From assembly GCF_035593265.1 (NCBI RefSeq), contig NZ_CP141614.1, positions 2,897,641 through 2,961,640 of the forward strand: a stretch of 64,000 bases of DNA. Direction: 5' to 3'. Position 1 is the stretch's first letter; each line of letters begins with the position of its first letter. The translations under genes were made by a program, and so were the position numbers. Below, in pieces: positions 43,764-52,913 of the stretch. The notes beneath the pieces were generated by a model. The model made no database searches and was not told where the DNA came from. It worked only from the letters and a program-made list of their open reading frames with translations. This DNA is from Limnochorda sp. LNt. Lineage in GTDB: Bacteria; Bacillota; Limnochordia; Limnochordales; Geochordaceae.

Positions 43764-44576
43764 GTGGCCAATGACTATCGCGTACCGGTGATCGACCGGA
43801 TGATGCAGATTATCGGTTATCTCGAGAGCCGCCCGCACGGGGATACCCTCGCGAATATCACGCGACGATTGGGCATCCCAAAGACGACGGCGTACCGGAT
43901 CCTCAATACGCTTATGACGTATCGCTTGGTGGAGCACGACGCCGGGTTAGGCGTCTACAGGCTGGGCCTCGGGCTGTTGCGAATTGCCGGTGCAGTCATT
44001 CAGTCCCTTGACCTTTTCTCCGTGAGCCGGCCCATCATGGAACAACTCAGCGCGCGGCTTCGAGAGAGCTGTAAGCTCTCGGTTCGGGACGGCGATGGAG
44101 CGCTCGTGGTGGCTGTTGTGCAGACCCCACGCAGCTACGGAGTCTCGAGCCAGGTGGGGAGTCGCTTCCCGCTCCACGCAGGGGCAGCAAGCAAGGTGAT
44201 CCTGGCGCACATGCCCGAGTCTGAGCTCCAGCAGCTCGTGGAACGAGGCCTGCGGGCGTACACCTCCCAAACAATCACGGACCCGTCCAAACTGCGCCAG
44301 GTTTTGGCCGATGTACGCCGGCAGGGATGGGCTGAAGACGTAGGGGAGTACGTAGAGGGCGTGCGAGCAGTGGCAGCTCCCGTGTATGACGCCTTCGGTC
44401 GTTTGGTGGCCGCGCTTAGCGTGCCTTTCCTCGCGTCCGCGACGCCAGAGCGCGTCCTGGAAATCCGGCAGGCCGTTATCGGCGCCGCGAACCAGATTTC
44501 CGTGGAACTGGGCATACGGGGCCAGCAAACAGAAGCCGGCCGCCGTTGGGGCGGCGTCGGCCCTCCCGTCTACTAA
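43764..44576 (+). CDS. IclR-family transcriptional regulator
   Basis: 270 residues, GTG start 3 bp after the aldolase stop. N-terminal winged helix: DRMMQIIGYLESRPHGDTLA, ITRRLGIPKTTAYRILNTLM. C-terminal IclR effector domain: VGSRFPLHAGAASKVILAHM and VAAPVYDAFGRLVAALSVP. Translational coupling to the catabolic genes suggests that it senses their substrate or product and controls the promoter at 41607 and perhaps the sugar transporter. Confidence 0.92.
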   Translation: MANDYRVPVIDRMMQIIGYLESRPHGDTLANITRRLGIPKTTAYRILNTLMTYRLVEHDAGLGVYRLGLGLLRIAGAVIQSLDLFSVSRPIMEQLSARLRESCKLSVRDGDGALVVAVVQTPRSYGVSSQVGSRFPLHAGAASKVILAHMPESELQQLVERGLRAYTSQTITDPSKLRQVLADVRRQGWAEDVGEYVEGVRAVAAPVYDAFGRLVAALSVPFLASATPERVLEIRQAVIGAANQISVELGIRGQQTEAGRRWGGVGPPVY

Positions 44577-44893
44577 TACTCTGCCTCCTGATAAAATCAC
44601 CCTCTTGCAAGGGAGGGTCTGATACCCTCGCGATGGCGCTGTCCTGTGGGCCCTCTCCCGTTTCCTGCTGGCCCGGCCGGGCCAGCTCAGGCTCCGGCCG
44701 GGGCCAGAGCCAGCAACCGCCGGGCTGGAGTTTTACAGTCGTGGGCCTTGTTGGGGCACCTCGATGCGCTCAAAGCCCGTCATGACGCGCAGGCTCTCCC
44801 GAAAAAGGCCGCGAGTGTAATGCTACGTTCGACGCCTGAAGTGGCGCTCGGATATTGACATGACTGGATCAGGTGGCTCATCATGGAAGTGCC
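44577..44893. other. intergenic region with a shared 69-bp repeat and the D1 promoter
   Basis: After iclR, ACCCTC (44599-44604) and GAGGGT (44613-44618) can form a weak hairpin. 44725-44793 is a 69-bp segment repeated in inverted orientation at 57708-57776, beginning CTGGAGT and containing GGGCCTTGTTGGGG. TTGACA at 44855-44860, 17 bp from TCATCA, could drive the D1 transposase whose ATG is 10 bp further, a near-leaderless arrangement like that of ISalpha. Confidence 0.55.
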
Positions 44894-46147
44894 ATGTTCG
44901 TGCGCGTCAACCAGCAGCGCAACAAGGACGGCTCGGTGCGCCAGTACCTGCAGGTCATCGAGGCCATCCGGGTCAACGGCAAGCCCCGCCAGCGGGTCAT
45001 CGCCACCATCGGCCGCTGGGACCAGCCCGAGGGCCGGGCCCGGGTCGATGCCATCCTGGAGGCCCTCAGCCAGTTTGCCGACAAGCTCACCGTCCTCAAC
45101 CTCCAGAAGGACCTCAGGGGCGAGGGCGGGCTGACGTGGGGGCCGGTGCTGGTCTTCCGGCGGCTGTGGGAGGAGCTGGGCCTGGCGCGCCTTTGGGGAT
45201 GGCTTTGGGAGGAGACCCAGGTCGAGTTCGACCTGCCCGAGGCCGTCTTCGCCATGGTGCTCAACCGGCTGCTGGACCCCCCCTCCCGCAAGAGCCTGGT
45301 GGATGAGTGGCTGCCCACCATCTGGGAGCCCCGCTTTGCGAGCCTGAAGCTGCACCACTTCTACCGGGCGCTCACGTACGTGCATCGCTTTGCCCACCGG
45401 GTCGAGGACTTCTTGTTTGCCCGGTTCACCGACCTGTTCAACCAGGATCTGGAGCTCGTCCTCTGGGATACGACGACGGTGCGCTTTGAAGGCCGGGGGC
45501 CCGAGAAGCTGGCACAGTTCGGCAACGCCAAGGACAAACGCACCGACCGCCGGCAGATGGTGGTGGGGGTGCTGCTGACCCGGGACGGGTGGCCGCTGGC
45601 CCATGCCGTGTACCCTGGCAACCTCAACGACGTGACGGCCACGCTGGCCATCATCGGCCAGCTCAAGCACCGGTTTGCCTTCCAGAAGGTGCTCTTCGTG
45701 GCGGATCGGGGCGCGGTCGGGCGGCGGACCCTGGAGGCGCTGGAGCAGGCGGGCTTCGAGTACATCGTGGGCATGCGCATGCGGCGGGTCCGGGTGGTGC
45801 GGGACGAGGTCATCGGCTGCCCCGGGCGCTATCGGGTGGTGAGCCCGGCCCTGAAGGTCAAGGAAGTGGTCCGCGAAGGGCGCCGCTACATCCTGGCCTA
45901 CAACCCCGAGGCGGCCGAACACGACCGGCAGGTCCGCGAAGAAGTGGTGGCCCGCCTGCGCCAGGCGCTGAAGGAGGGGAGCGCCGGTGATCTCATCCGC
46001 CACAGCCGCTACCGGCGCTACCTCACGATCCACCGGGACGCCGTGGAGATCAACGAGGCCGCCATTGAGGCGGATGCCCGCTACGACGGGAAGTTCGTGG
46101 TGCTGACCAACACGAACCGGGATGCCGCCGAGGTGGCGCAGAGCTAC
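44894..46147 (+). pseudogene. D1 transposase (IS1634-type), 5' part
   Basis: The first about 418 codons of a DDE transposase: NQQRNKDGSVRQYLQVIEAI at the N-terminus, first Asp in LELVLWDTTTVRFEG, second in VLFVADRGAVGRRTLEALEQ. The frame ends at AQSY, where IS110-X begins at 46148. The reading resumes in frame with KGLLEVEASFRTLK at 52914-53248. Joining the two gives a complete 530-residue enzyme, so D1 was intact until X inserted. Confidence 0.9.
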
Positions 46148-46194
46148 ACCCATGATCCCCCGTCAAGACCTTTCCTCAAAGTAAGTCTTCAAGT

Positions 46195-46885
46195 TCACGC
46201 TGAGGCTGCGAGAGCCCCGCGCGTGGCTCGGCTGGCGTTTCCTCCGGACGACGCGGGGCGGTCCAGGATGCGTCCGACTCGATCCGCGAGCCAGGCCATC
46301 ACCTGCGCGGTAGGATACGGCACCGCGTTCTGGTCGAGCACCGACAGCTTGGCCGCGTAGCGCTCGGGGCGGATGCCGGCAAACAGCTGACCCGTGCGCC
46401 ACAGCGTCCAGGCAATCCGAGCCAGCTTAGCCGCCACGGCCACCACGGCCACTTGGTGCCCCTTGGTGGCCCGCAGGCGCAGGTAAAACGTCCGCAACGC
46501 CGGTGGCCCATGGCGAGCAGCCATGGCGGCGGCCTCCACCAGCGCCCAGCGCAACACGGCCGGGCCTTCCTTGCTGATGCCGCCCCGCCGATTCACCGTA
46601 CCCGATTGTGTCACCCGCGGTGCGAGCCCCGCGTAGCTGACGACGTGCTTGCCCGAGGCAAAGCGCCAGGGGTCGCCCACGTACGCGTAGTACGTGGCCG
46701 CCGCGACGATGTGAAAACCCACGATGGACAACAGCTGCCGTACCGGCCGGCAGTGCCGGACCCGCTGGGCGATGTCCCGCTCCACGGCCCGCAGGTGCTC
46801 GGTAGTGGAGCGCAACTGCTCCAGCGCCACCGCCAGCCACACCCGCTCCCCCTCGGGAAGCGAAAGCCTCCACAGCTGCTCTAGG
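46195..46885 (-). pseudogene. IS110-X transposase, 3' half
   Basis: The C-terminal half of the X transposase, including LLSIVGFHIVAAATYYAYVG and KEGPAVLRWALVEAAAMAA. It is separated from its 5' half (52145-52638) by ISbeta copy B. The stop codon at 46195 leaves about 45 bp to the element end, so there is little right-end noncoding DNA. Confidence 0.9.
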
Positions 46886-46965
46886 CGGAAGTTCATCGCT
46901 TCCTATTTCCCTCAAATCTTTGTGGTGGCGGGGCTAAGTCGTGATTCAAGGTGTCACCCTTCTGG

Positions 46966-47291
46966 CTACGCCAGGGGAACCCCCAGCAACTGGAAGATCC
47001 GCTGGTGCAGGGGTTCCGGCTCACCGAGCATCTGGATTTCCTGACCGGCCACCTCGACCGTGTGGCGCTGCAGCGTCTCCAGCTGCATCATCAGCCCTTC
47101 GAAGGACTGCCGGGGGTCCTCCTCCAGCAGGGGCTCAAGCGCCCGCTCCATGTGCCAGCGCACGTACAACGCCAGCATGCACAAAAAGGCGTGGGCCCGC
47201 ACCCGGTCCTCCAGCCGGTGGTAGACCGGACGCAGGTCCAGGGCGCTTTTCATCGTGCGGAAGTTTTGCTCCAGGGTCCGCAGCGACTTGT
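46966..47291 (-). pseudogene. ISbeta-B transposase, 3' part
   Basis: Codes for KSLRTLEQNFRTMKSALDLR to the C-terminus (LLGVPLA). It is the continuation of the gene whose 5' part lies at 50708-52009, split at the Tyr-Lys codons by IS110-Y. The catalytic Glu (in TLEQNFR) is on this fragment. Confidence 0.9.
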
Positions 47292-47295
47292 GGGT

Positions 47296-47566
47296 ATGAT
47301 CCCCCTGGCCGGTAGTCCACGGCAGGGTAGCGACGGAAGTTTGCGAAGTTTCCCCGCCGTTGGGCGGGGTGGGGGGGCAAGCGCAGGGCAGGGCGGGTCC
47401 GTTTGACCTACTGGGCTTCGAGCCCGTGTCTTGTTTGGATTCGGGCCCGCCCTGCGCCAACCGCCCAACTGGGCCTGGCCGCTGCCAGGAAACCCGAATG
47501 GGTGTATGCCGTTTGGCCATCCCCACCGGACCTGCGCTTGCGACACCACGCAGCAGGGGGTCGGCA
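47296..47566 (+). ncRNA. candidate bridge RNA of IS110-Y
   Basis: The 270 bp between the left end and the transposase ATG (47567) are conserved with X (52639-52909). They contain strong stems: CCCCGCC-GTTG-GGCGGGG (about 47353-47370), and a long stem formed by GCAGGGCAGGGCGGG with CCCGCCCTGCGCC enclosing a GGGCT-TCG-AGCCC hairpin. A loop sequence CTTGT (about 47431) equals the left side of both observed targets in the element's sense (CTTGT-A). IS110-group elements encode bridge RNA here; the target match is short and only suggestive. Confidence 0.5.
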
Positions 47567-48274
47567 ATGCGACGCTACATCGGGCTGGACGTGCATCGGG
47601 ACTACTGCTATGCGCACCTGCTGGAAGCCGGCCAGGGCGAGGGAAGGCGCCTGCGCTTCCCCAACACGGCCGAAGGTTGGGCCGACTTCGTTGCACAGCT
47701 CGGCCCCGAGGATGCCGTGGCGCTCGAGGTGAGCAGCGGCGCCTTCCGGTTTTACGATATCTTGGCCGACCGGGCCGGGCAAGTGGTGGTGGTGGACGCC
47801 CGGGTGATGCGCCGGCTGGGCTCGCGCAAGCGCAAGACGGACCGGGACGACGCGAAGCTCTTGGCCGAGCGGCTGGCGCTGGGGACCTTGCCCGGGGTGT
47901 GGGTGCCGCCGGCGGCCATCCGGGAGCTTCGGGCGCTGGTGAATTTACGTCGCCAGCTGGTGGAGCAGCGCAGCCGGTGGAAGAACCAAATCCGGGCCGT
48001 GCTGCTGCGCCACGGCTACCGGGCTCCCCGGGGGCTGTGGCGGGCCCGCCGCCACCTAGAGCAGCTGTGGAGGCTTTCGCTTCCCGAGGGGGAGCGGGTG
48101 TGGCTGGCGGTGGCGCTGGAGCAGTTGCGCTCCACTACCGAGCACCTGCGGGCCGTGGAGCGGGACATCGCCCAGCGGGTCCGGCACTGCCGGCCGGTAC
48201 GGCAGCTGTTGTCCATCGTGGGTTTTCACATCGTCGCGGCGGCCACGTACTACGCGTACGTGGGCGACCCCTGG
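47567..48274 (+). pseudogene. IS110-Y transposase, 5' part
   Basis: Starts MRRYIGLDVHRDYCYAHLLE (ATG 47567, AGGGGG upstream), with the RuvC-like residues in GLDVHRDY, VALEVSSGAFRFYD and KTDRDDAKLLAERL. The frame is broken by ISalpha copy 2 at codons for GDPW and resumes RFASGKHVVSYAGLAP at 50190. Confidence 0.92.
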
Positions 48275-50184
48275 CTGGCGTTGTACAGTAAGTGGCCACA
48301 ACCCGCCCCCACCCGCACGGTGCGAAGCGGGTTTGCGGGCCATTCCCCGTAGAAAAACGCGGATGCGCGTAGACACAACCACAAAAGATGTAGCTATTGA
48401 CACAGCGTGGTAAACGAGTTACGATGTAGGCACGATGTACGTGCGCACCGTCACTTCCAAGGGCATCCAATACGCCCAGCTTGCCCATAACGTCCGGGAC
48501 CCCAAGACTGGACAGCCCCGGGCCCAGGTGCTGTACACCTTCGGCCGGGTCGACCAGCTCGACCTGGACGCGCTGCGCCGCCTGGTGCGCAGCATCGCCC
48601 GGTTCCTGCCCCCCGACGAGCAGGCCCAACTGCAGAAGGATCTCGGCATGGAGTGGCCCTTTCGGTACCTGGGCTCCCTGAAGCTGGGCGGGACGTGGCT
48701 TCTGGACGGGCTGTGGCGGCGGCTGGGCATCCAGAAGACCTTGCAGCGCCTGCTCGAAGCGTGCCACTACCAGACCCCCATCGAGCGGCTCCTCTTCGCC
48801 ATGGTGGCCAACCGGGCCCTGGCGCCGTCCAGCAAGCTGGCCATCGAGAAGTGGGTGGCGCAGGACGTCTACATCGACCAGCTGCCCGCGGTGGAAGTCC
48901 ACCAGCTCTACCGGGCCATGGACTTTCTGCTGGAGGCTGCCGAGGCGATCCAGCGCGAGGTCTTCTGGACGCTGGCCAACCTCTTCAACCTCGAAGTGGA
49001 CGTCATCTTCTTCGATACGACGACGGCGTACTTCGAAATTGAGGGCGAGGACGCCGACGGGTTGCGCCGCTGGGGGCACAGCGCCGATGATCATCCGAAG
49101 ATGGCCCAGGTGGTCATCGGCTTGGCCGTGACCCGGGACGGCATCCCGGTCCGCTGCTGGGTCTGGCCCGGCAACACCGGCGACCAGAACGTCGTGGCCG
49201 AGGTCAAACGGGATCTCAACGGCTGGAAGCTCAACCGGGTGGTCGTGGTGTTGGACACGGGCTTCAACTCCGAGGCGAACCGCCGCATCCTGCAGGGCGC
49301 CGGCGATCACTACATCATCGGGGAGAAGTTGCGGGTGGGCCCCCAGGGGGTGCCCGCGGAGGCGCTGCGCCGGGGCGGCAAGTACCGCAGGCTTCCCGAC
49401 GGGCTGGAGATCAAGGAGGTCGTGGTCGGAGGGGATAGCGCCGCCCGCCGGCGCTTCGTCATCGTCCGCAACCCCGAGGAGGCCGAGCGGGACCGCCAGA
49501 AGCGGGAGTCCATCCTGGCCGAGCTTCGCCAGCGGCTCGAAGCGCTCAAACAGAAGCAGGGCGAGGCGCATACCAAGGCAGCCTGCGAGCTGCGGGCCCA
49601 CGAGACCTTCGGCCGCTACCTGCGCCAGACGCGGGGCGCGCGACTGGTCATCGACGCGGCCAAGGTTCGCCGAGAAGCCGCCCTCGACGGGAAGTTTGTG
49701 ATCAGCAGCTCCGACGACTTTTTGCCCGCCGAAGACCTGGTCTACGGCTACAAGCAACTCTGGCAGGTGGAACGGGTGCACCGGGACCTGAAGCACACGG
49801 TCGACGTCCGGCCGATGTACCACCGGCTCGACGACCGCATCCGGTCCCACGTGCTGCTGTGCTGGCTGGCCCTCCTCATGATCCGGGTGGCCGAGAACGA
49901 GACGGGCCAGACCTGGCGACAGATGCGGGATCTGGTCGCCCCCATCGACGTGGGCCGCCACGCCACCGCCCACGGCGAGGTCTGGCAGGTCCGCCCCCTC
50001 ACCGAAGAGCAGAAGGCGCTGTTTCAGGCCCTGAAGGTCGACCGACCGCCCCACTACCTGAAGATTGTGACGCCCACCCGAAAAACGGCGTAGATACAAC
50101 CGCTTTGTCCACCTCAGCCCTTATAGATCCCGTCATGTCGCTCTTTGTCACCTTGAATTGTCGCTACGAGCTGTTCAACGCCAG
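48275..50184 (+). mobile_element. ISalpha copy 2 (IS1634-type), 1910 bp, apparently intact
   Basis: Termini CTGGCGTTG...CAACGCCAG and 5-bp duplication CCTGG (48270-48274 and 50185-50189) inside the IS110-Y transposase gene. It is the innermost element of the nest, so the most recent insertion. It includes the same TTGACA-17-TACGAT promoter as copy 1. Confidence 0.95.
48435..50093 (+). CDS. ISalpha transposase (IS1634-type DDE), full length
   Basis: 552 residues. First Asp in VDVIFFDTTTAYFEIEGED (about 197), second in NRVVVVLDTGFNSEANRR (about 270), Glu in GYKQLWQVERVHRDLKHTVD (about 442), followed by DVRPMYHRLDDRIRSHVLLC. The frame is intact, unlike copy 1. The ATG lies only 9 bp beyond the -10 box, so translation is probably leaderless. 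It also contains the TACAAG codons that IS110-X/Y hit in other transposases, but is not interrupted there. Confidence 0.94.
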   Translation: MYVRTVTSKGIQYAQLAHNVRDPKTGQPRAQVLYTFGRVDQLDLDALRRLVRSIARFLPPDEQAQLQKDLGMEWPFRYLGSLKLGGTWLLDGLWRRLGIQKTLQRLLEACHYQTPIERLLFAMVANRALAPSSKLAIEKWVAQDVYIDQLPAVEVHQLYRAMDFLLEAAEAIQREVFWTLANLFNLEVDVIFFDTTTAYFEIEGEDADGLRRWGHSADDHPKMAQVVIGLAVTRDGIPVRCWVWPGNTGDQNVVAEVKRDLNGWKLNRVVVVLDTGFNSEANRRILQGAGDHYIIGEKLRVGPQGVPAEALRRGGKYRRLPDGLEIKEVVVGGDSAARRRFVIVRNPEEAERDRQKRESILAELRQRLEALKQKQGEAHTKAACELRAHETFGRYLRQTRGARLVIDAAKVRREAALDGKFVISSSDDFLPAEDLVYGYKQLWQVERVHRDLKHTVDVRPMYHRLDDRIRSHVLLCWLALLMIRVAENETGQTWRQMRDLVAPIDVGRHATAHGEVWQVRPLTEEQKALFQALKVDRPPHYLKIVTPTRKTA

Positions 50185-50189
50185 CCTGG

Positions 50190-50660
50190 CGCTTTGCCTC
50201 GGGCAAGCACGTCGTCAGCTACGCGGGGCTCGCACCGCGGGTGACACAATCGGGCACGGTGAATCGGCGGGGCGGCATCAGCAAGGAAGGCCCGGCCGTG
50301 TTGCGCTGGGCGCTGGTGGAGGCCGCCGCCATGGCTGCTCGCCATGGGCCACCGGCGTTGCGGACGTTTTACCTGCGCCTGCGGGCCACCAAGGGGCACC
50401 AAGTGGCCGTGGTGGCCGTGGCGGCTAAGCTGGCTCGGATTGCCTGGACGCTGTGGCGCACGGGTCAGCTGTTTGCCGGCATCCGCCCCGAGCGCTACGC
50501 GGCCAAGCTGTCGGTGCTCGACCAGAACGCGGTGCCGTATCCTACCGCGCAGGTGATGGCCTGGCTCGCGGATCGAGTCGGACGCATCCTGGACCGCCCC
50601 GCGTCGTCCGGAGGAAACGCCAGCCGAGCCACGCGCGGGGCTCTCGCAGCCTCAGCGTGA
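50190..50660 (+). pseudogene. IS110-Y transposase, 3' part
   Basis: Continues the Y transposase after ISalpha: RFASGKHVVSYAGLAPRVTQ to GALAASA. Contains the C-terminal IS116/IS110/IS902 domain with KEGPAVLRWALVEAA. Nearly identical to the X fragment at 46195-46885. Confidence 0.92.
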
Positions 50661-50707
50661 ACTTGAAGACTTACTTTGAGGAAAGGTCTTGACGGGGGAT
50701 CATGGGT

Positions 50708-52009
50708 GTACGTCGCCTGCACCTTCGGGGCGTCCATCCGGTCGACGGGCACGTTGGTGCGCAGCACGTAAAACCCGTCCAGCTCCGCCTCCCGGGCGAT
50801 GGAGGCCTCCTTGCGCCGGAAGGCGAAGTGGCCGTCGCGGATCTCCAGCTGGAAGTGCTTGCCCACCTTCCAGCGGCCCAGCACCTTGCCCACGGCCACC
50901 CCGATCTCGTCGGCCGTCAGGGGCTTGCGGCGGCGACGGCGCACCCGGGCTTCGATTTTGGCCAGCTCCCGCTCCGTGGCCAAAAGCAGCGCCTCGCGCT
51001 TTTGCCGGCGCTCCTCGGCCACCAGGGGATTGTAGCAGACCACCAGCCGCTCCCCGGGCCGCTCGGGGTCGGCGATCTCCGCCAGGTCCCGCCGGTCGAA
51101 CAGGCCCGGCTGAAAGAACCCTTCATCCCGCAGCTTCTGGATCTCCGGGGCCCGCAGGGCCGTGATCCACCCAAAGCCCACCGCCTCCAAATCGGCCAGC
51201 CGGGCCTTGACGATCATGCCCCGGTCGCCGACAAAGACCACGTAGTCGATGCCAAAGCGCGCCCGGATCCGGGCGATCTGGGCCGGCAGCGTCTCGGGAT
51301 CCCCCACGTCGCCGGGGAACACCTCCACGGCCACGGGACACCCCTCGTCGTTGGTGAGCAGCCCCACGCAAAACTGTCGCTTGCCCCGCTTCTTGTCCCG
51401 GTTGTACCCGAAGCGGGCCAACGGGCAGGTCTTGCCCCCCAGGTACACGCTCGTGAGATCGTAGAGCACCATGGCGTTGGGGGTCAGGTGCCGGCGCGCC
51501 AGCTGGGCCTCGATGGCCGCCTGGCGGGCCAGCAGCTCGTCCATGGCCCGGTAGACGTCGTTGACGTCCTCGCCGTTGTGGGGCAACCGCAGAAGCTGCG
51601 GCAACGTGGTGGTCGTCCACCACAGGGTCCCGCCCAGCTTGGAGGAGGGCCGCAGGATGCGCATGACGACGACGGCCAGGGCCACGCGCACCCAGTCGGC
51701 CGAGCGGGAGTAGAGCACCTGGTCGAGGCCCAGCTGGCGGATCATGCCCACAACGGCGGCGACGGCCCCGTGCTGGCGGGACTGGCGGATCTTCACCGTC
51801 TGCGGCACCGGCGCCACCGGCTCGCCCCGCAGGGCTCGCCGGACCAGCTCCAGGACGGCTTCCGGCAGGTGGGAGAGGTTGGCCAGGGTCCGGTGCTTGA
51901 CCTTGCCGCCTTCCCGGTAGGTCTGGCGCAGCAGGTGGTAGGTGTAGACCTTGTCGCCCTGCCGGCGGCGGATGGTCTCGATGTGCATGGCACTGGATAC
52001 GCGTCTCAT
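50708..52009 (-). pseudogene. ISbeta-B transposase, 5' part
   Basis: About 433 codons from MRRVSSAMHIETIRRRQGDK to APKVQATY, where IS110-Y begins. Catalytic Asp residues are in LYDLTSVYLGGK and VVFVGDRGMIVKARL. It differs from copy A at scattered positions, including the target codons (TACAAGTCGCTG here, TACAAATCGTTG in A and C). Confidence 0.92.
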
Positions 52010-52144
52010 GGCTCAGTAATACCATACAACAGCCTCCATGGCAAGACATCATGGCCATACTCTTGGCTACATTTGCACGCGTTCAACCTGTTTGAATGCC
52101 CACCGCTATGCGGGTCCTGCCCACTACCAGCCCCTGAACTTCCG

Positions 52145-52638
52145 TCTAGGTGGCGGCGGGCCCGCCACAGCCCCCGGGGAGCCCGGTAGCCGTGGCGCAG
52201 CAGCACGGCCCGGATTTGGTTCTTCCACCGGCTGCGCTGCTCCACCAGCTGGCGACGTAAATTCACCAGCGCCCGAAGCTCCCGGATGGCCGCCGGCGGC
52301 ACCCACACCCCGGGCAAGGTCCCCAGCGCCAGCCGCTCGGCCAAGAGCTTCGCGTCGTCCCGGTCCGTCTTGCGCTTGCGCGAGCCCAGCCGGCGCATCA
52401 CCCGGGCGTCCACCACCACCACTTGCCCGGCCCGGTCGGCCAAGATATCGTAAAATCGGAAGGCGCCGCTGCTCACCTCGAGCGCCACGGCATCCTCGGG
52501 GCCGAGCTGTGCAACGAAGTCGGCCCAACCTTCGGCCGTGTTGGGGAAGCGCAGGCGCCTTCCCTCGCCCTGGCCGGCTTCCAGCAGGTGCGCATAGCAG
52601 TAGTCCCGATGCACGCCCAGCCCGATGTAGCGTCGCAT
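52145..52638 (-). pseudogene. IS110-X transposase, 5' half
   Basis: Starts at ATG 52638 (MRRYIGLGVHRDYCYAHLLE, Gly replacing the first catalytic Asp seen as GLDVHRDY in Y) and runs to RARRHL at the ISbeta-B junction. The Asp-to-Gly change in the first RuvC-like motif would by itself inactivate the enzyme if real. Confidence 0.9.
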
Positions 52639-52909
52639 TGCCGACCCCCTGCTGCGTGGTGTCGCAAGCGCAGGTCCGGTGGGGATGGCCAAACGGCATA
52701 CACCCATTCGGGTTTCCTGGCAGCGGCCAGGCCCAGTTGGGCGGTTGGCGCAGGGCGGGCCCGAATCCAAACAAGACACGGGCTCGAAGCCCAGTAGGTC
52801 AAACGGACCCGCCCTGCCCTGCGCTTGCCCCCCCACCCCGCCCAACGGCGGGGAAACTTCGCAAACTTCCGTCGCTACCCTGCCGTGGACTACCGGCCAA
52901 GGGGATCAT
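52639..52909 (-). ncRNA. candidate bridge RNA of IS110-X
   Basis: Left-end noncoding region of X, matching that of Y almost base for base in the reverse orientation, including the GGGCT-CGA-AGCCC hairpin and long GC stem. Conservation of a noncoding stretch in both copies, together with IS110 biology, supports a guide RNA. Because X and Y share the leader they should share the same target, as observed. Confidence 0.5.
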
Positions 52910-52913
52910 ACCC

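Larger units (their letters stand above)
47292..50707 (+). mobile_element. IS110-Y, 1501 bp, inserted in ISbeta-B and interrupted by ISalpha
   Basis: Begins GGGTATGATCCCC at 47292 and ends GGGGGATCATGGGT at 50707; GT flanks both sides (47290-47291 and 50708-50709). Subtracting ISalpha copy 2 and its 5-bp duplication leaves 1501 bp, identical in length to X. The site is TACAAG of the ISbeta transposase gene, antisense to it, exactly as X sits in D1. Confidence 0.93.
46886..52144 (-). mobile_element. ISbeta copy B, inserted in IS110-X and interrupted by IS110-Y
   Basis: Ends CGGAAGTTCA at 46886 and CTGAACTTCCG at 52134-52144; the 6-bp target duplication TCTAGG lies at 46880-46885 and 52145-52150 within the X transposase gene. 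Removing Y and its core leaves 1841 bp, the same as copies A and C. The left end is somewhat diverged from copy A. Confidence 0.93.
46148..52913 (-). mobile_element. IS110-X, 1501 bp, inserted in D1 and itself interrupted
   Basis: X spans 46148-46885 and 52151-52913 (1501 bp after removing the ISbeta-B insert and one 6-bp duplication), with its transposase antisense to D1. Read in its own sense it begins GGGTATGATCCCC (52913-52901) and ends GGGGGATCATGGGT (46161-46148). A GT dinucleotide flanks both ends (AC at 46146-46147 and 52914-52915 on the plus strand), as expected for the core dinucleotide of IS110 recombination. Removing it restores the D1 codons Tyr-Lys (TACAAG). Confidence 0.92.

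Noticed and set aside
47292..50707. IS1111-type assignment for IS110-X/Y because of subterminal inverted ATGATCCCC
   Set aside because: The long noncoding region is on the left (5') side and the right side has only about 45 bp, which fits the IS110 subgroup better.
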